A stretch of DNA of 64,000 nt from Siniperca chuatsi. Lineage: Eukaryota > Chordata > Actinopteri > Centrarchiformes > Sinipercidae. The notes below the pieces were generated by a model, which saw only the letters and a list, made by a program, of their open reading frames with translations, searched no databases and was not told the DNA's origin. Every line of letters begins with the position of its first letter. Position 1 is the stretch's first letter. The position numbers and the translations under genes were made by a program. The DNA lies in the NCBI RefSeq assembly GCF_020085105.1, contig NC_058055.1, positions 10,176,822-10,240,821 on the forward strand, in the 5' to 3' direction. This document shows, piece by piece, positions 13,301-25,366 of the stretch.

Positions 13301-15237
13301 GGGAACAAGCAGTGAGCTTTGTTAGTGTCTTTTTCATTTTAGTTCTCAGATAAAATGGTTCCCTCTGATGGTGAGCGTGTAACACACAGTGCTGCAAATC
13401 ACAATAGTTGATGTCAGAACTGAGATTTGTGCATCCTCTCCTTTTTCATTCAATTCAAATACGATCACTCATCACAAGTGACAGCTTTTGGTAATGACCA
13501 GAAATGGAAAAGATCTCTCCCAACACATGATTAGATCCTTGTTTTCTTTTTTTATTGGAATGCTTTACCTCAATAACGTGACAACGAGCCAAAACAGTGG
13601 AAATACTGTATCGCACCCAGCATAGAATCCCACAATCTGAACCCCCTTCAAACATCATTTTCTCAAGCTTCACATGCCTTATATACAACTGGGGTCACTT
13701 CTAGACACTCATACATCCAACTTACACAATACCAGCCATACTGTACACAACCGTCCCCATGAACACTTAAGGCACACACACACATACTATTTATACTTAA
13801 CACAGCACGCAAATGTGCAGAGCATAAGACAGCAGTAATGTCGGATAATGTCAGATAATTTGATGCTTGACAAGAGGCCACAATTTTAACAGAACTGAGC
13901 CATGAAGAAACAGCCGCAGTATAAGCTCACAGACAAATGGTTTTCTTTACATGACCTTTGATTGCTTTTCAGCATTTAGCATGACAATATTCAGTATAGC
14001 TGTGTTCAGTAGCTTAACCATGTGGCTACTTTTTATTCCTAAAAATATGCAGTAAGTATACCATGTAGAGATGTCCGGTCCCAGGGTGGCAGGGCTGGGT
14101 GAGAGTCAACTACAAATACATGGAGAGAAACAAAGAGGCGGTGAGAAACAGAATAAAGAGGTGCTTCTAAGAGAAAATACTGTATATCCATGTATTTAGG
14201 AGGGAGAGGGAGAGAGAGCCTGTGATAGTCAAAGTCTGACTGTGAATATTTGGATATATTAGTGTGAGATACAGACGCAGAAAGAAACTGCCTCGTCAAT
14301 CTGTATTTTTATAAGGAATAACTCATGCTATAATTAGCAATATGAGGTAAAAGCAGGAGGACTGGAGTTTTTACTTTGTTGTAAAAAATAAAATAACACA
14401 ATCGTCAAGACACTGGAATATCATAGCCTGAAATGATGTATTTTCCAGATACAGATACCCAAGCACAGTCAAGAATTTAAAAAGCTGGCAGGACTTAGTT
14501 TAACAATACAAAACATTTGAAAAGTGTAACCTACTTATTATTTTTTAGACATTAAAATGAAATGTCACAGTAGATTTATCTGAACCCAAATGGTGAAATG
14601 TAATTCTACGAATACACTTGCTGGATGTGATAGAAGCTTTGCACAGAAGCAGCAGGGTCAGGGGTGTTTGGAAGGCCTATGCAGATTATCAGACAAGTAG
14701 GTTCAACAGCCTTACATCACTAATGAATACGTAAAAATACATGATTTTGACCGATATTGACTCATTTAATACAGAAGCATTGGCCGACTTTCTATGCCAA
14801 AGCTGCGGCTCGTTTAAAAACATGCATGCAGCGAACACCAACATCAGGTTTGAGATGAACTTTTAGTTCAGTGATGGTTTCAGGTGACACGGGAGTGAAG
14901 TAGTGATCTACTGCATGTGCGGACTGTGGACAGGTAGTTAACGCTTTATATATACACTGATCTATTTTTATATTGATTACAGTTTCAAAAGACATCTAAA
15001 TAGTTACACACTGAGTTCAAAAGTGAACATTTAGTATACTTAGTGCTCCTTGTTTGGCTGAGTATATGAAATAGTACACCTAAAGAACTGGACTGACAAA
15101 ACTATCATAGTAAATTTGTGTAAATTATTTTATATGCAATTTGCTTCACAGGATTATGCTTTAAGCTAAATTGTCTAAATTGTGAGAGTCATTTTTAAAC
15201 ACTGCTCACTACAATACATAGTGTGCATATCAGCAGT
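10336..15237. other. Intergenic region between tagln and pafah1b2
   Basis: About 4.9 kb without a recognisable gene. It holds a TG microsatellite at 10932-10947, a hairpin at 11412-11451 and a short telomere-like run (about 11858-11872). The 145-codon minus-strand frame at 10390-10827 has no domain character and no coding-like neighbours, so it is not called. Confidence 0.4.
11412..11451. repeat. Short inverted repeat, 17-bp stem and 6-nt loop
   Basis: AGCAGCTACCGTCAGAC at 11412-11428 pairs with GTCTGACGTTAGCTGCT at 11435-11451, with a single mismatch and the loop ACTAAG. No poly-T run or coding context follows. It could be a remnant of a MITE terminus or simply a structured segment. Confidence 0.6.
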
Positions 15238-15463
15238 AGCTGTGGTTCCCAACCTTTTTGACTTGTGGAGCCTTAAAAGGAAGCAATGTCACACCGCAGA
15301 GTGATTTTTACTTCTCAGATGGTTTAATTTTTTTGTCAGAAAAAATAAACAGCTTTTTGTGGAACAGAAATATTTTTTTCCTTCATATCCCTTAAATGAT
15401 CTTATTCTGACATCTTTCTTATGACCTTGGGGGGCCCTGACCCCCGGGTTGGGAACCATGGCT
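15238..15463. repeat. hAT-like MITE with TGGTTCCCAACC terminal repeats
   Basis: The left end reads AGCTGTGGTTCCCAACC and the right end GGTTGGGAACCATGGCT. This gives 17-bp terminal inverted repeats differing at two positions. The interior is non-coding. The ends resemble the widespread fish hAT-type 'GGTTCCCAACC' elements. No clean target duplication was found. Confidence 0.75.
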
Positions 15464-16039
15464 CTTTAGCACACTGGTCAGGCTCATAACATTATACAAT
15501 GTTTAATAACGCTCTGCCTACTGTGAGTATGTTGTACACTGGACTTCTCATGTGTTAATAGAGAGGCTGCACAGCTAACCGTTTTGCCGACATCAAACAA
15601 AACATGGAGGAGGAAATCAGATTGTGTTTTTCTGTTTTGTATCTCCATGGCACAGGTGACAGAGAGAAACACACATTTTATCCACAGGCCAAGATTAATC
15701 TGTGTGTGAGTGCCACTGCAGTCCCACATGATCTCGATATATTTGTCTATGATTCGGAGTAGTCTGACCTTAGTAAATCCTTCTGCAATAGAGGTTACTA
15801 CTGCAATCACAGTGTCTACGTCTTTAGTGAGGTCTCTCTCCCTCTTCAGCACCTCTCCATACCCAACCCTCAGCTCATAATGTGATCCCACACCCCTCGA
15901 GGGCCCACTCACATCGGCGTGCCTCCTCCCCCTATGAGTGAGCCCTTCCTCCTCCAGATACCAGGGACATGTCTCCCCCGTCTCCAACAACAGCGGGTGA
16001 GACATGCCTCTGGATAAATGTGCTGCTCGGCCGCGGCCC

Positions 16040-16547
16040 TCAAACCAGTGACGCCCGTCTCTCCTCTGGCGTCTCCTCCAGTATCTGAAGCAGCAGGTCA
16101 CTGAGGGGCTTCGCCATGGTGCGGTAGCCTGTCGACGTCAGGTGGAGGAAGTCAAACATGTCCTGTTGGATGATGGTTCCATCAGAGTGGACGAACTCCC
16201 CGCTAACATCCAGGAACTGAGCCTGACCCAGTCGCGGCAGCCAGGAGCTCAGGAACCCGTTAACCGCAGCGTTCTTCTCCCTCAGTGGGTTGGGACGCTC
16301 CCCTCGAGGCAACAAACTCTGAGGACCACAAAAATATTTTGACTCATTTATGAAAGTCAATGTGTTGAGAGTTAAATCTTGATATTTTGTATTTTAGTTG
16401 TTTTTAAAAAAATCAAAACATCCTTACCTATTACTGGCCTATCATAAGCATTTCCCACTGAAACCCAGGGGCATGGATAGTCTGTAAGGCTGGCTGAGCC
16501 ACTTGATAAACAGGCAATCAATACTTGATATCTAGATACGCTTAGCA

Positions 16548-16584
<37 letters not shown>

Positions 16585-19500
16585 GATATATTTACATTTT
16601 ATACATTTTTATTTTTAACCTTTATATTTTCTTTTCTTTGTACTCTTATTCGAATTATTAGTCTTTATTGCACACTAGCCTTTTAGCACAGCCTCAAAAG
16701 TATGCCACCCTGCATTTCACTGCACAGATTGAATAACCATTTGATAAATAACACATTTTATTCTACTAATTATGGAGATAGAAAGATAGTTTGTTTCACC
16801 TTATATTCTAAATTTCTTATCTATGGAAGAAAATTCAGCTGCTTGTTCATTCGACTGGAACCTGCATTTTTCTTAACGGAGAGAAGAAATAACGGAACTT
16901 AACGTGGGGTATGCGATTCTGGAGAAATCTAATACCATGAAAAATAGAATGATATTGAGCGATCAACGACACAGTAAGTAATGTAACTAACGTTAGCTAG
17001 GTTGTCGGTTAGCTTAGCTAGGTTGTGAGTTAGCAAACTGTCGCTACAGTTGCTCCTGTGAAGCTAACAGCCAGAGAGAACCAGACGGTTTCCCAGAGCA
17101 GCACAGCAGCTCCAGACAGCGATACTCACAACTCTCCTGCTACTATAGCTAACATCACAACAGCGGCATATCTTGGCAACTAGAAAGTGAGCTGAATGTC
17201 TGTGGGCAAGTCATTTAACATTACCTGACACACACATCATGACTGGAATAGTGTTATGTGGCCCGGTCCGAGCCACTTTGTTTGTTTCCCATTTACAGAG
17301 CCAGGGCTGTGTACAAACACCAGAGTTTTTTTCAGTGCGCACACAGAACGGACAACTAGCGGACTGTGAGGACATGTTCGCGGAATTTGACAAAAAGACG
17401 TGTATTTGATTAGAATCGCATACCCCACCTTTAAAGGAACAGTGTGTAGATTTTAGTGGCATATAGCGATGAAATTGCACTTTGCAACCATTTGAATACC
17501 GCTCGCATCACCCTCCCCTACCACGCGTGTAAAAGAAACAATTTCTCCATTTCTGCCAACAGTTTCTCCTAAGTGTTACACACTGGACCTTTAAACACAT
17601 TTTGTTTGTATTTTTATGGAAACATGTTTTTGAAAAATGCCCACAATTGAAAGCTGGTGACTTGTCCTATACATTATTGTGCAAGTTTTTTTTATATCAT
17701 GCAGTGTTCATCACAGTAAAGGTTGTGTACAATCTTAACATGTCAGTGTTTCACTAGCTCTTTAATAAGATAAAATAACAACGCTAAATATTTACCAAAT
17801 GGAAAAATTACTCTTTCTCAATGTGACAACTGCAGAGAAAAAATAGAGACCACAAAGAAAGCTAAATGCCAAATATCTGCATTAACATATCTGTTTAAAA
17901 CAAACTAAGTGCAACAAAATACAAGACATACAGCTAACTACTTACCAGTACAACTATCTTTGCCTTGGGGAGGCAGGAGGTTAACAGCTGTGCAATAGCA
18001 AGAATTCCTCCTGCAACTTGCTCTGCTGTGTGTTCGTAATTGTTGGTTCCTACCCACAACACCACCACCTAGACAAGACCACACACAGACACTTTGTTTA
18101 CTTTCACTGAACACACTTTAATCCCTAGAACTGTGATCAAAGCATGATATAAAGTAATAACTAAGCAACATCCTGTTAGTTGTTTTGAGAGAATGAGTTC
18201 TCATGGATTGATATCTGGATAATGGGTGAGCAATGCAAGCTGTCCCCAATGTCTATATCATTAGCTCAGCCAATAAGCACAGTTAGGGTGATACAACAGA
18301 CTGTTGCCACCACAATGTTTTCTAAAAGTGGTTCTGGACCATCAGTCCACCTGCTCCTGCTACATCCACAACCAGAGGAGGTGGTCAGGGACAGCTACAT
18401 GCAAGTTTTTTGCAAGAGGGACAAACGGTGTATGTGCAAGGTCTCTGTGTGTTAGAGTGTGTGCACATGATGTTTTGTGGATAACAGCAGTGAAATGTGT
18501 ATGAAAGTTTGTTCTGCACCGGAGATGTAAAAGTGTGTATTTGAGAGGTAAATAAAATGATTTTGCCCTAAACTGTCTTTCTGTGAAGATCATAACAGGC
18601 TCATCTCACCTTGGGACAGATGTTCTCCAGCTCTCCGTTCTGCAGCCTCCACAGCACATTACAGGTGGTGTCCCCTCCAATGCCAAAGTTGAGCGCATGA
18701 AGAGGAGAGAATAATTCCCTCCAGACCTGTGGATAGGAAACCAGAAATCTGCAGTTCATATGAGAATTTCTGACTTTGGTGACTAATATCAAATAACTAA
18801 GTGATACTGACGCCAGAGCATGCCGATCAGTAACAAGACGAATTACAATAACATGCATATCAATATAAGACTAGTAGTGAGGCAACATAAACGTATGTAC
18901 GGCACAGTACATTTACGCAGTGTATTTAAGTATTGTGTGAAAATACTGAGATTCAGAAAAAAACTAAATTAAGATGCTACTGCCATGTGAGCAGTCAAAT
19001 GTCCAGGTGTAGCAAGGTAAATATTAAAATAAATATCAATATCAATGTCTCACCTCAAACTGCTGCATTAGCTGTACCATAGAATCCCCCACAAAAAGCA
19101 CGTCAGGTTCAGCATCCTTACACTCCTGCACAAATCTTGTGTGCTGTAAAAAAAACACAGCCTCGTCACAACAGAGCTTGTGATGTAGTCCATAATTGCG
19201 AGAGATAAGATAGATGAAAATTACATTTCATTCACTGAAAACAATACAATTTAGTAAATTCCATATTAGGCCTTTCAGTCTGAGTTAACACCTTTGTCTT
19301 ATGAGTTTTATAAATCTTAGCTGTAGGATAATACTCGTTAGCCTTCCAAGTCAGACAAAATCCTGCAAGTTCATCAAAGACAAGACACGTCTGGTGCTCC
19401 ATCTGACAGAGAGCTTGGAGTCAAGCAGAATGTCTCAGTCCTATTAGCTTTGGAGGATTAACCTTGCATGGACCTACTAAGAGGTGCCACTAAACAAGCT

Positions 19501-20430
19501 AGATAAAGTGGTGCTCTGAAAGAAATACAAGTCTTGGGAATGGTTCCAATTCATTATAACTAATATAATAATGACCAGCCACCAACCACCCCACATTTGT
19601 CACTATTATTAGGAATGTCATCATGATAATGTGCAGATATAGCTTGCAATCCTTCATTTGAAAATATTCCACTCACAATAATCATTTGCACAAGATCATA
19701 GCACAATCATGAACATCAATGGTAGGAATCAAATCCAATATTGAATGCGTTATTGCTGCCTTATAAAATGTGTAGTACATAGGGGCAGATGAACAAATAA
19801 AGCAATCTAAGAAGAAAGTCAATTCTAACAAACTGGGGTGATTTACAAGTCAATAACTTGAGCATGCATACACATGGAAAACTTAACCTCTATGACACTA
19901 AGCCTTAATGTTTATTATGTATGAGATTGGAGTGAGAAGAAACAGTTAGATAGAGTCACAGTGGGACGTCGTCTTCTGTTTATTTTAAGAGCACTGAGAG
20001 CTCATAAAGAGACACCTAACGTAAAGCATGCAAAATTAAGAATATGATAACTAAACCACTAAAATATTCCATCTGAGGTGCTTTTAGCAATATGAATAGA
20101 TACATTTCTCTGCTGTCAAGCTTTTGTTTACATTTATTTAAAACTGGTATGTAATTAATGTCATGTAAAATCATGGATAAGCCCAAGAATAGGACAAACC
20201 CTTTGAGAAATAATGTAAATCTTCCAGATGGTAAAATGCATTCAGCCTGTATACATAAGGAACAAATCTGTTTGTTGTTGTTTTTTTTATATATAATACA
20301 CGGGGATAAAGAATGAACGTTTCCTACACTAATAATAAATACCACCAACCTGTGACATCCACCGTCCATCTCCTTGAACATCCTCTACTGGCTGAGCCAG
20401 TGCAGCTGGGTTCAGTTCATCACCACTCAT
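16040..20430 (-). CDS. pafah1b2: Platelet-activating factor acetylhydrolase 1b, catalytic subunit 2 (alpha2)
   Basis: Cytosolic SGNH-fold serine esterase that removes the acetyl group of platelet-activating factor and binds Lis1 (Pafah1b1). Coding exons on the minus strand are 20430-20350, 19143-19054, 18726-18610, 18068-17946 and 16318-16040. All are phase 0 with GT-AG borders and total 690 nt, giving 229 residues, the human PAFAH1B2 length. The nucleophile motif VGDSMVQL puts the catalytic serine at residue 48. The oxyanion segment is WVGTNNYEHTAEQVAGG. The triad is completed by D193 and H196 in DMFDFLHL, and HSDG precedes it. Other hallmarks are ALNFGIGGDTT and LLPRGERPNPLR. The protein starts MSGDELNPAALAQP, and the ATG lies one base inside its exon, so a non-coding exon precedes it. 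The 3' UTR may end near an ATTAAA on the minus strand at about 15507-15502. Intron 4 holds two MITEs. No damage to the reading frame is seen. Confidence 0.97.
16553..16581. repeat. AT dinucleotide microsatellite
   Basis: About 14 uninterrupted AT units in the last intron of pafah1b2. Confidence 0.95.
16904..17428. repeat. MITE with GTGGGGTATGCGATTCT terminal repeats
   Basis: GTGGGGTATGCGATTCT at 16904-16920 and its exact complement at 17412-17428 form perfect 17-bp terminal inverted repeats of a 525-bp non-coding element. It lies in the last intron of pafah1b2. It abuts a second MITE at 17430, so one may have inserted beside the other. Confidence 0.9.
17430..17594. repeat. MITE with CAGTGTGTA terminal repeats
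   Basis: The left end is TTTAAAGGAACAGTGTGTAG and the right end ACACACTGGACCTTTAAA, which are inverted and similar. Interior motifs (TTTAGTGGCATATAGCG, CATTTGAATACCGCTC) match the family seen again, reversed and fuller, at 43778-44111. Confidence 0.85.
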
Positions 20431-20871
20431 CCTACAGGAGACACCACCGCTTATTCACACGTAAATAAAACAACACACAGCTATAAAGACACATACTTAT
20501 AAAAGGAGGAAGGGTTCGTGCTGTTTTAGGTTGGTGCTGCAGTATAAGGAGGAGAGCATCAGCACCAGCTAACAGAAACCATTGCTGTGATGAAGCAGCT
20601 TAATGTTTCAGGAGCAGACAGACCGGCCTAATATGGATCTACGCTACTTTCGCTCTCACGGCGGGTGCTTATGGATCATAGAGCAGATCGCATTAAATCC
20701 GCTGGTTTACTGATTATATCACGTTTGCTTGTTAGCTAGCTAGCTAGCCAGCGAATGACTGGAGACTGTTATGGCTGCATCTCTGATACTTAGCGTTTGA
20801 CACACCCGTCGTTAATATGAACATTTAACGTTACAGTAATTACTTTGTTCTTAATTTACAAGACAACCTAC

Positions 20872-21020
20872 CTGGCAGGGTGTTTGCCGTCACTTCTCAG
20901 CTCCCTCGGCTTCAGAGTAACGTTAACTCCTTTGCCCCAACTTCACTTCACCGCTGTCGGGTAGACGAAGCGAGTGATGCTCGCTAGCAACCGTTAGCTG
21001 TTAGCTGACTCTAGCTAGAC
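20872..21020 (-). promoter_or_regulatory. pafah1b2: Promoter and non-coding first exon of pafah1b2
   Basis: On the minus strand a good splice donor (CAG followed by GTAGGT) ends a likely exon at 20872. The acceptor just before the ATG is at 20433-20432. The sequence to the right (to about 21250) has more CpG dinucleotides than its surroundings, as expected for a housekeeping promoter. The transcription start is not resolved. No gene on the opposite strand was recognised. Confidence 0.55.
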
Positions 21021-21259
21021 GAGACAACAGAAGGTGTGTCAAGAAGGCAAACTACGGAGACTCTTTCACGAGGAGAGCGCCGATCTGCTACCATTAGCCG
21101 TAACACCGTTGGAGGGCACTGCAGTGAGCCACACACACAGGGATTGGGAATATTTTACCCGGAGAAATGCCTGTCGGGCAGTCATTCCTTACTGGCTGCA
21201 TACATTCCCAGACGTAAACTCTTATCACGACCATAACTAACCGTCTGTTGCATGAACAC

Positions 21260-21985
21260 TGCTACCTTCTGTAAATTATGGAGGTTGATGAGGCCGACAC
21301 ACAGCTTCTACATGCTCTTTCCTGAGAGGTCAACCACAGGGCAAGAGAAACCCCAATACCACTGGTCCCGCAATGAATCATGGGTGGGTTTGTTTGTTTG
21401 AAAATGCGATTAAAACCCAACACAACCTAAAACGTTATACTCCGAATTCCCAAATAACGAAATTCCTCTCCGTTATTTGAGATCATTTCAGTGGGTGTCA
21501 GACACCAGCTATGGCGGAAAATACTTCTAGAAGGAGGGTGTGTTTTAGTTTAGACAACATACAGCACTGCCGACATCTTTGCTGTGCGACATGCTGTAAA
21601 ATGAACTCTCACTTCCACTCGTGGCCCATCTCTGATCCGAGCCCGCTGTGTCAGCTGACCGCAATGCATCATGGTCACGTTCGATCATGCATTCCAGAAC
21701 GAACGAACGAATGAACGAAACGAACCATTCTATATTCTGTCCGTGACACAACAGGTCATTTTCTTTATCAAGTTAATAGCATTGACAGCTTAACCTTAAT
21801 AATTGTTCATATATATGGCTATGACTCAAAATCTGAGAAGGACAATCTTCTTGAAACGTTAGAGAAACACACTCTTATCCCTATCCATATCATGATGTTG
21901 AAATTCCCTCTACTTCAGTAAATGAAAACGTAAAGGTGCAAAGATTTATTGAACTGACATATGGAGGAATAACAATCCTAACATA
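21260..21985. other. Intergenic, upstream of pafah1b2
   Basis: No gene is recognised. Small structures are a 9-bp inverted pair CAAATAACG/CGTTATTTG at 21451-21479 and a short run of GAAC units at about 21696-21724. Confidence 0.4.
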
Positions 21986-21991
21986 CATTCT

Positions 21992-22440
21992 TTTACTTGG
22001 CGTAATAGACGTGCCTCCAGACAGTCACGTTTGGACTTTTGGCCAGTATCTAAAAATATTAACATTAACAAGATATCAGTTGATATCATTACAACACCGT
22101 TAACAGATCATAATGCAGTCTCCATCTTTATTCCTTTACTCTCTGCCAATACTCAGCTATGCAGAAGCACTTACTGGAAGCTTAATAGTTCGCTGTTGAG
22201 CATGAAATAGTAAAATCTTAAAATCTTCTGGAGCTGATGGCCTTTCTGCAGAATTTTATCAGGCTTTTACATAATATTTAGCTCTGTTCTGCTTGAAGTA
22301 ATATTAGTATTGAAAAAGGAACTCTTCCTCATTCACTGACACAATGTTTGATTACTTGAATTCCCAAAAAGACCTTCTTTTTATTTCAAATGTGGCATCA
22401 GTCAGGGTTGTCCCTCCCCCTTATATTTAGTCATTCTCTG
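21992..22440 (+). mobile_element. L1-clade LINE remnant (endonuclease and reverse transcriptase scraps)
   Basis: Frame 21992-22210 translates to 72 residues containing FTWRNRRASRQSRLDFWPVS and PLTDHNAVSI. These are the C-terminal signatures of an L1-type apurinic endonuclease (TWR...SRLDFW...DH.A). The next scrap, at 22221-22274, gives KSSGADGLSAEFYQAF, the start of the reverse transcriptase. A further scrap near 22391 gives GISQGCPSPL, the RT 'QGCPLSP' region. The intervening parts are deleted and frames are broken, so the element is dead. Borders are approximate. Confidence 0.8.
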
Positions 22441-23030
22441 TACAAAGATTCCCCCTGGCTCTGATGTTGTTTTGTCTGTATTAATGACTTATTTGTTTGT
22501 ATGTGATTTCTATTGTCAATTTTAAAAAAGGTACTGGAGGAGACACAGGTAATATCATCTTCCTACTTTCTAGCTGTAGGGAATAATGTTTGCTTTAAAA
22601 TCCAACCAAAGAAATGACCCTCAAGAACTCAAATTTGAGTTCAAATTTGAAATACTGCTGTATGAGTGAAAACTCTTCTATTTTTATTAGATTTTATTTC
22701 TTGGCCTTTAGTTGAATTTCATTGGGAACTGCCTCCTCCTGTTTCTTCTGATCAAAACTGGCTCTTGACTAGTGTTTTCCTTTTATCAACATTGGCATAC
22801 GGTGCCTAAATGTTGTAACGTCTAATGTTGTTATGCAGTTAAAATAAGAAAGTGATCAAATACCTGAAAATAAGTCTCGCATTACTTTCTATCATTGGTG
22901 CTGCGCAAGTACATGACAACATTTGTTAGTCCGAGCATAATTATCATGAGATGGTAACGATAACCGCCATACGTATTCCTACCTTACATATGCAGACAGG
23001 CCCTGAAGGTACAGTACAATAGGTTGAGAA

Positions 23031-24665
23031 GAATCAGAATCAGAATCAGAAATACTTTATTGATCCCCGAGGGGAAACTCTTTTGTTACAGCAGCTCACT
23101 GTCACGTCAGTGCACACAGGATTAGAAGTACTAGGCAAAAAATATATATAATACACTATAATACAGGTCAGAAAATAAATTAAGTACCAAGTTGGTATAA
23201 GTATAAAATAAGTGTAAAGTACAAAGTGGATTTACCAGTTGATGATAAGTATGTACGGTATAATAATACAATGTAATAATACAAGTAGTAAGTAATAGTG
23301 CATGAACTACCAAGTTAAGTGTAGCTTATTAAGATTATTATGAGACGGTGGATGTTGCACAGCAGTAATAGAGGTATGAATAAATATCAATAAATAGGGA
23401 ATTTTAAACTGAAAAGAGTATATTGCACAGGAGTATTAACACAGAATATTGCACAATTATGTCAAGTATTGCAGTGATGTTAATGGTCCAATGTCCAGTT
23501 TAACGACTTAGGGTCAATAGACTGACACTTAGAGGGAGGAGTTGAAAAGTTTGATGACCACAGGCAGGAATGACTTCCTGTGACGCTCTGTGGTGCTTTT
23601 TGGGGGGATGAGTCTTTCACTGAAGGTACTCCTTTGTTTGACCATCACGTCATGGAGTGGGTGGGAGACACTGTCCAAGATGGCATGTAGTTTGGCCAGC
23701 ATCCTCCTCTGTGACACCACCGCCAGAGAGTCCAGCTCCACCCCCACAATGTCATTGGCCTTACGGAGCAGTTTGTTGAGTCTGTTAGTGCGCTACCCTC
23801 AACCTGCTGCCCCAGCATGCAACAGCATGCAGGATAGCACTGGCCACCACAGACTCATAAAACATCTTCAGCATTGTCCGGCAGATGTTGAAGGACCTCA
23901 GCCTCCTCAGGAAATAGAGGCGGCTCTGGCCCTTCCTGTAAACAGCTTGCGTGTTCTTAGCCCAGTCCAGTTTATTGTCCATGTGTACTCCCAGGTACTT
24001 GTAATCCTCTACAATGTCAACACTGACCCCCTGGATGGAAACCGGGGTCACTGGTGCCTTGGCCCTTTGTAGGTCTACAATCAGCTCCTTAGACTTTGTC
24101 GCATTGAGCTGTAGATGGTTCTGCTCACACCATGAGACAAAGTTCCCCACCACAGCCCTGTACTCAGTCTCATCACCACCGCTGATACATCCCACCACAG
24201 CAGAGTCATCAAAAAACTTCTGAAGGTGCCAGGACTCTGTGTGGTGGCTGAAGTCTGTGGTGTAGATGGTGAAGAGGAAGGGAGAGAGGACAGTTCCCTG
24301 AGGGGCCCCCCAGTGTTGACCATGCTGTCCAACACACAGTGCTGCAGGCACACGTGCTGTGGTCTGCCAGTCAGGTAGTCAACAATCCAGGATACGAGGG
24401 GGGCATCCACCTGCATTGCTGCCAGCTTCTCACCCAGCAGGGCAGGCCGGATGGTGTTGAAAGCACTGGAGAGGTCAAAAAACATGATCCTCACAGTGCT
24501 TGCCGGCTTGTCCAGGTGGGTGTAGATGCAGTTCAGCAGGAAGATGATGGCGTCCTCAACTCCCAGCTGGGGCTGGTAGGCGAACTGAAGGGGGTCCAGG
24601 AGGGGTCTGACCATGGGCCGCAGCTGTTCCAGAGGTGTCCTTATAGGCTCTCCTTCGAGGATTCT
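23031..24665 (-). mobile_element. CR1/L2/Rex-type LINE, 5'-truncated and frameshifted
   Basis: The minus strand encodes much of a non-LTR reverse transcriptase. LDPLQFAYQPQLGVEDAI and FFDLSSAFNTI (palm) lie at about 24590-24470, then WIVDYLTGRPQ. After a frameshift near 24310 come GAPQGTVLSPFLFTIYTTDF and the catalytic FFDDSAVVG. The thumb-like VEDYKYLGVHMDNKLDW and YRKGQSRLYFLRRLRSF follow, to 23785. The 3' UTR runs to about 23031 and ends in GGGGATCAATAAAG plus TTCTGA units. Endonuclease and ORF1 are missing. It was copied by target-primed reverse transcription and then decayed. Confidence 0.9.
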
Positions 24666-24899
24666 TGATGCCAGGTGAGTTTGACCAACCTACATCTATC
24701 CTAAATGCAAAAACACTTTAACAGTAATACTCTGTGACATTATATTGACATAAAGCCTGACAACAAGGAGTATGTGACTTTAATGCACTACTATTTTCAT
24801 TTTGACTTGTTCATTACTTACTTAAGTCTCTCCTACTTTGAAAACATACAAAAATTGGTTTGTGTACAACTGAATTAATTTTAATATAATGTGATTTCA

Positions 24900-25075
24900 T
24901 TATATGTTTTTATGTTGTTTTTTTATCATTATACTTATTGTTACTTATTGCACATTTATATTTGTTACCTTTTACCTACTTAATTTTGCACAGTTTACTG
25001 GAGATGGCAACAAAGCATTTCACTGCACATTGTACTTGTACCACTGAGTATGTGACAAATACATTTTTATTTGAA
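24900..25075 (+). repeat. LINE 3' tail
   Basis: ACAAAGCATTTCACTGCACA, then TGTACTTGTA, then TGTGACAAATACATTTTA is the usual 3' end of a fish L2-like LINE. Only the untranslated end is present, in the opposite orientation to the LINE at 23031-24665. A weaker relative (CTGCATTTCACTGCACAG) lies at about 16709-16727. Confidence 0.6.
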
Positions 25076-25366
25076 TATGTAGTCATGTGGTAAAGTCCTT
25101 CAGGCTTTGACAATTTACAGCATATGAACGATAATTTTACCAAGTGGATGGACAGGTTTAAGATGGCCTACTGTATCTCTGTTTCTGTAGACAAGAGTCA
25201 AATCTTTTGTGTGCACTTGATAGAGGTCTTTTGGGACCATTAAATCTAAACATGGTGTCCGTTTGACACAGTTAGTACTTTGCTGTAAATGCAGAAATTC
25301 CATGTTACTTATGGATGTGAAAATAAAAAGCGTCAGGCTGATCATTTTTATTTTGCAAAAACATGC

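Noticed and set aside
15484-16101. 205-codon open frame on the minus strand
   Set aside because: It overlaps the last exon of pafah1b2 in another frame and runs through its 3' UTR; its sequence is arginine-rich and lacks domains.
19261-19270. CCATATTAGG, a perfect SRF-binding CArG/SRE core in pafah1b2 intron 1
   Set aside because: About four perfect CArG patterns are expected by chance in 64 kb, there is no second box or promoter nearby, and pafah1b2 is not known as an SRF target. tagln, which is one, lies 15 kb away.
21034-21240. Open frames on the plus strand at the pafah1b2 promoter, as a divergent gene
   Set aside because: About 67 codons without family features, in a CpG-bearing region where open frames arise easily; no splice donor pattern supports a gene.
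23590-24668. Plus-strand open frames over the LINE
   Set aside because: They are antisense to the reverse transcriptase on the minus strand.
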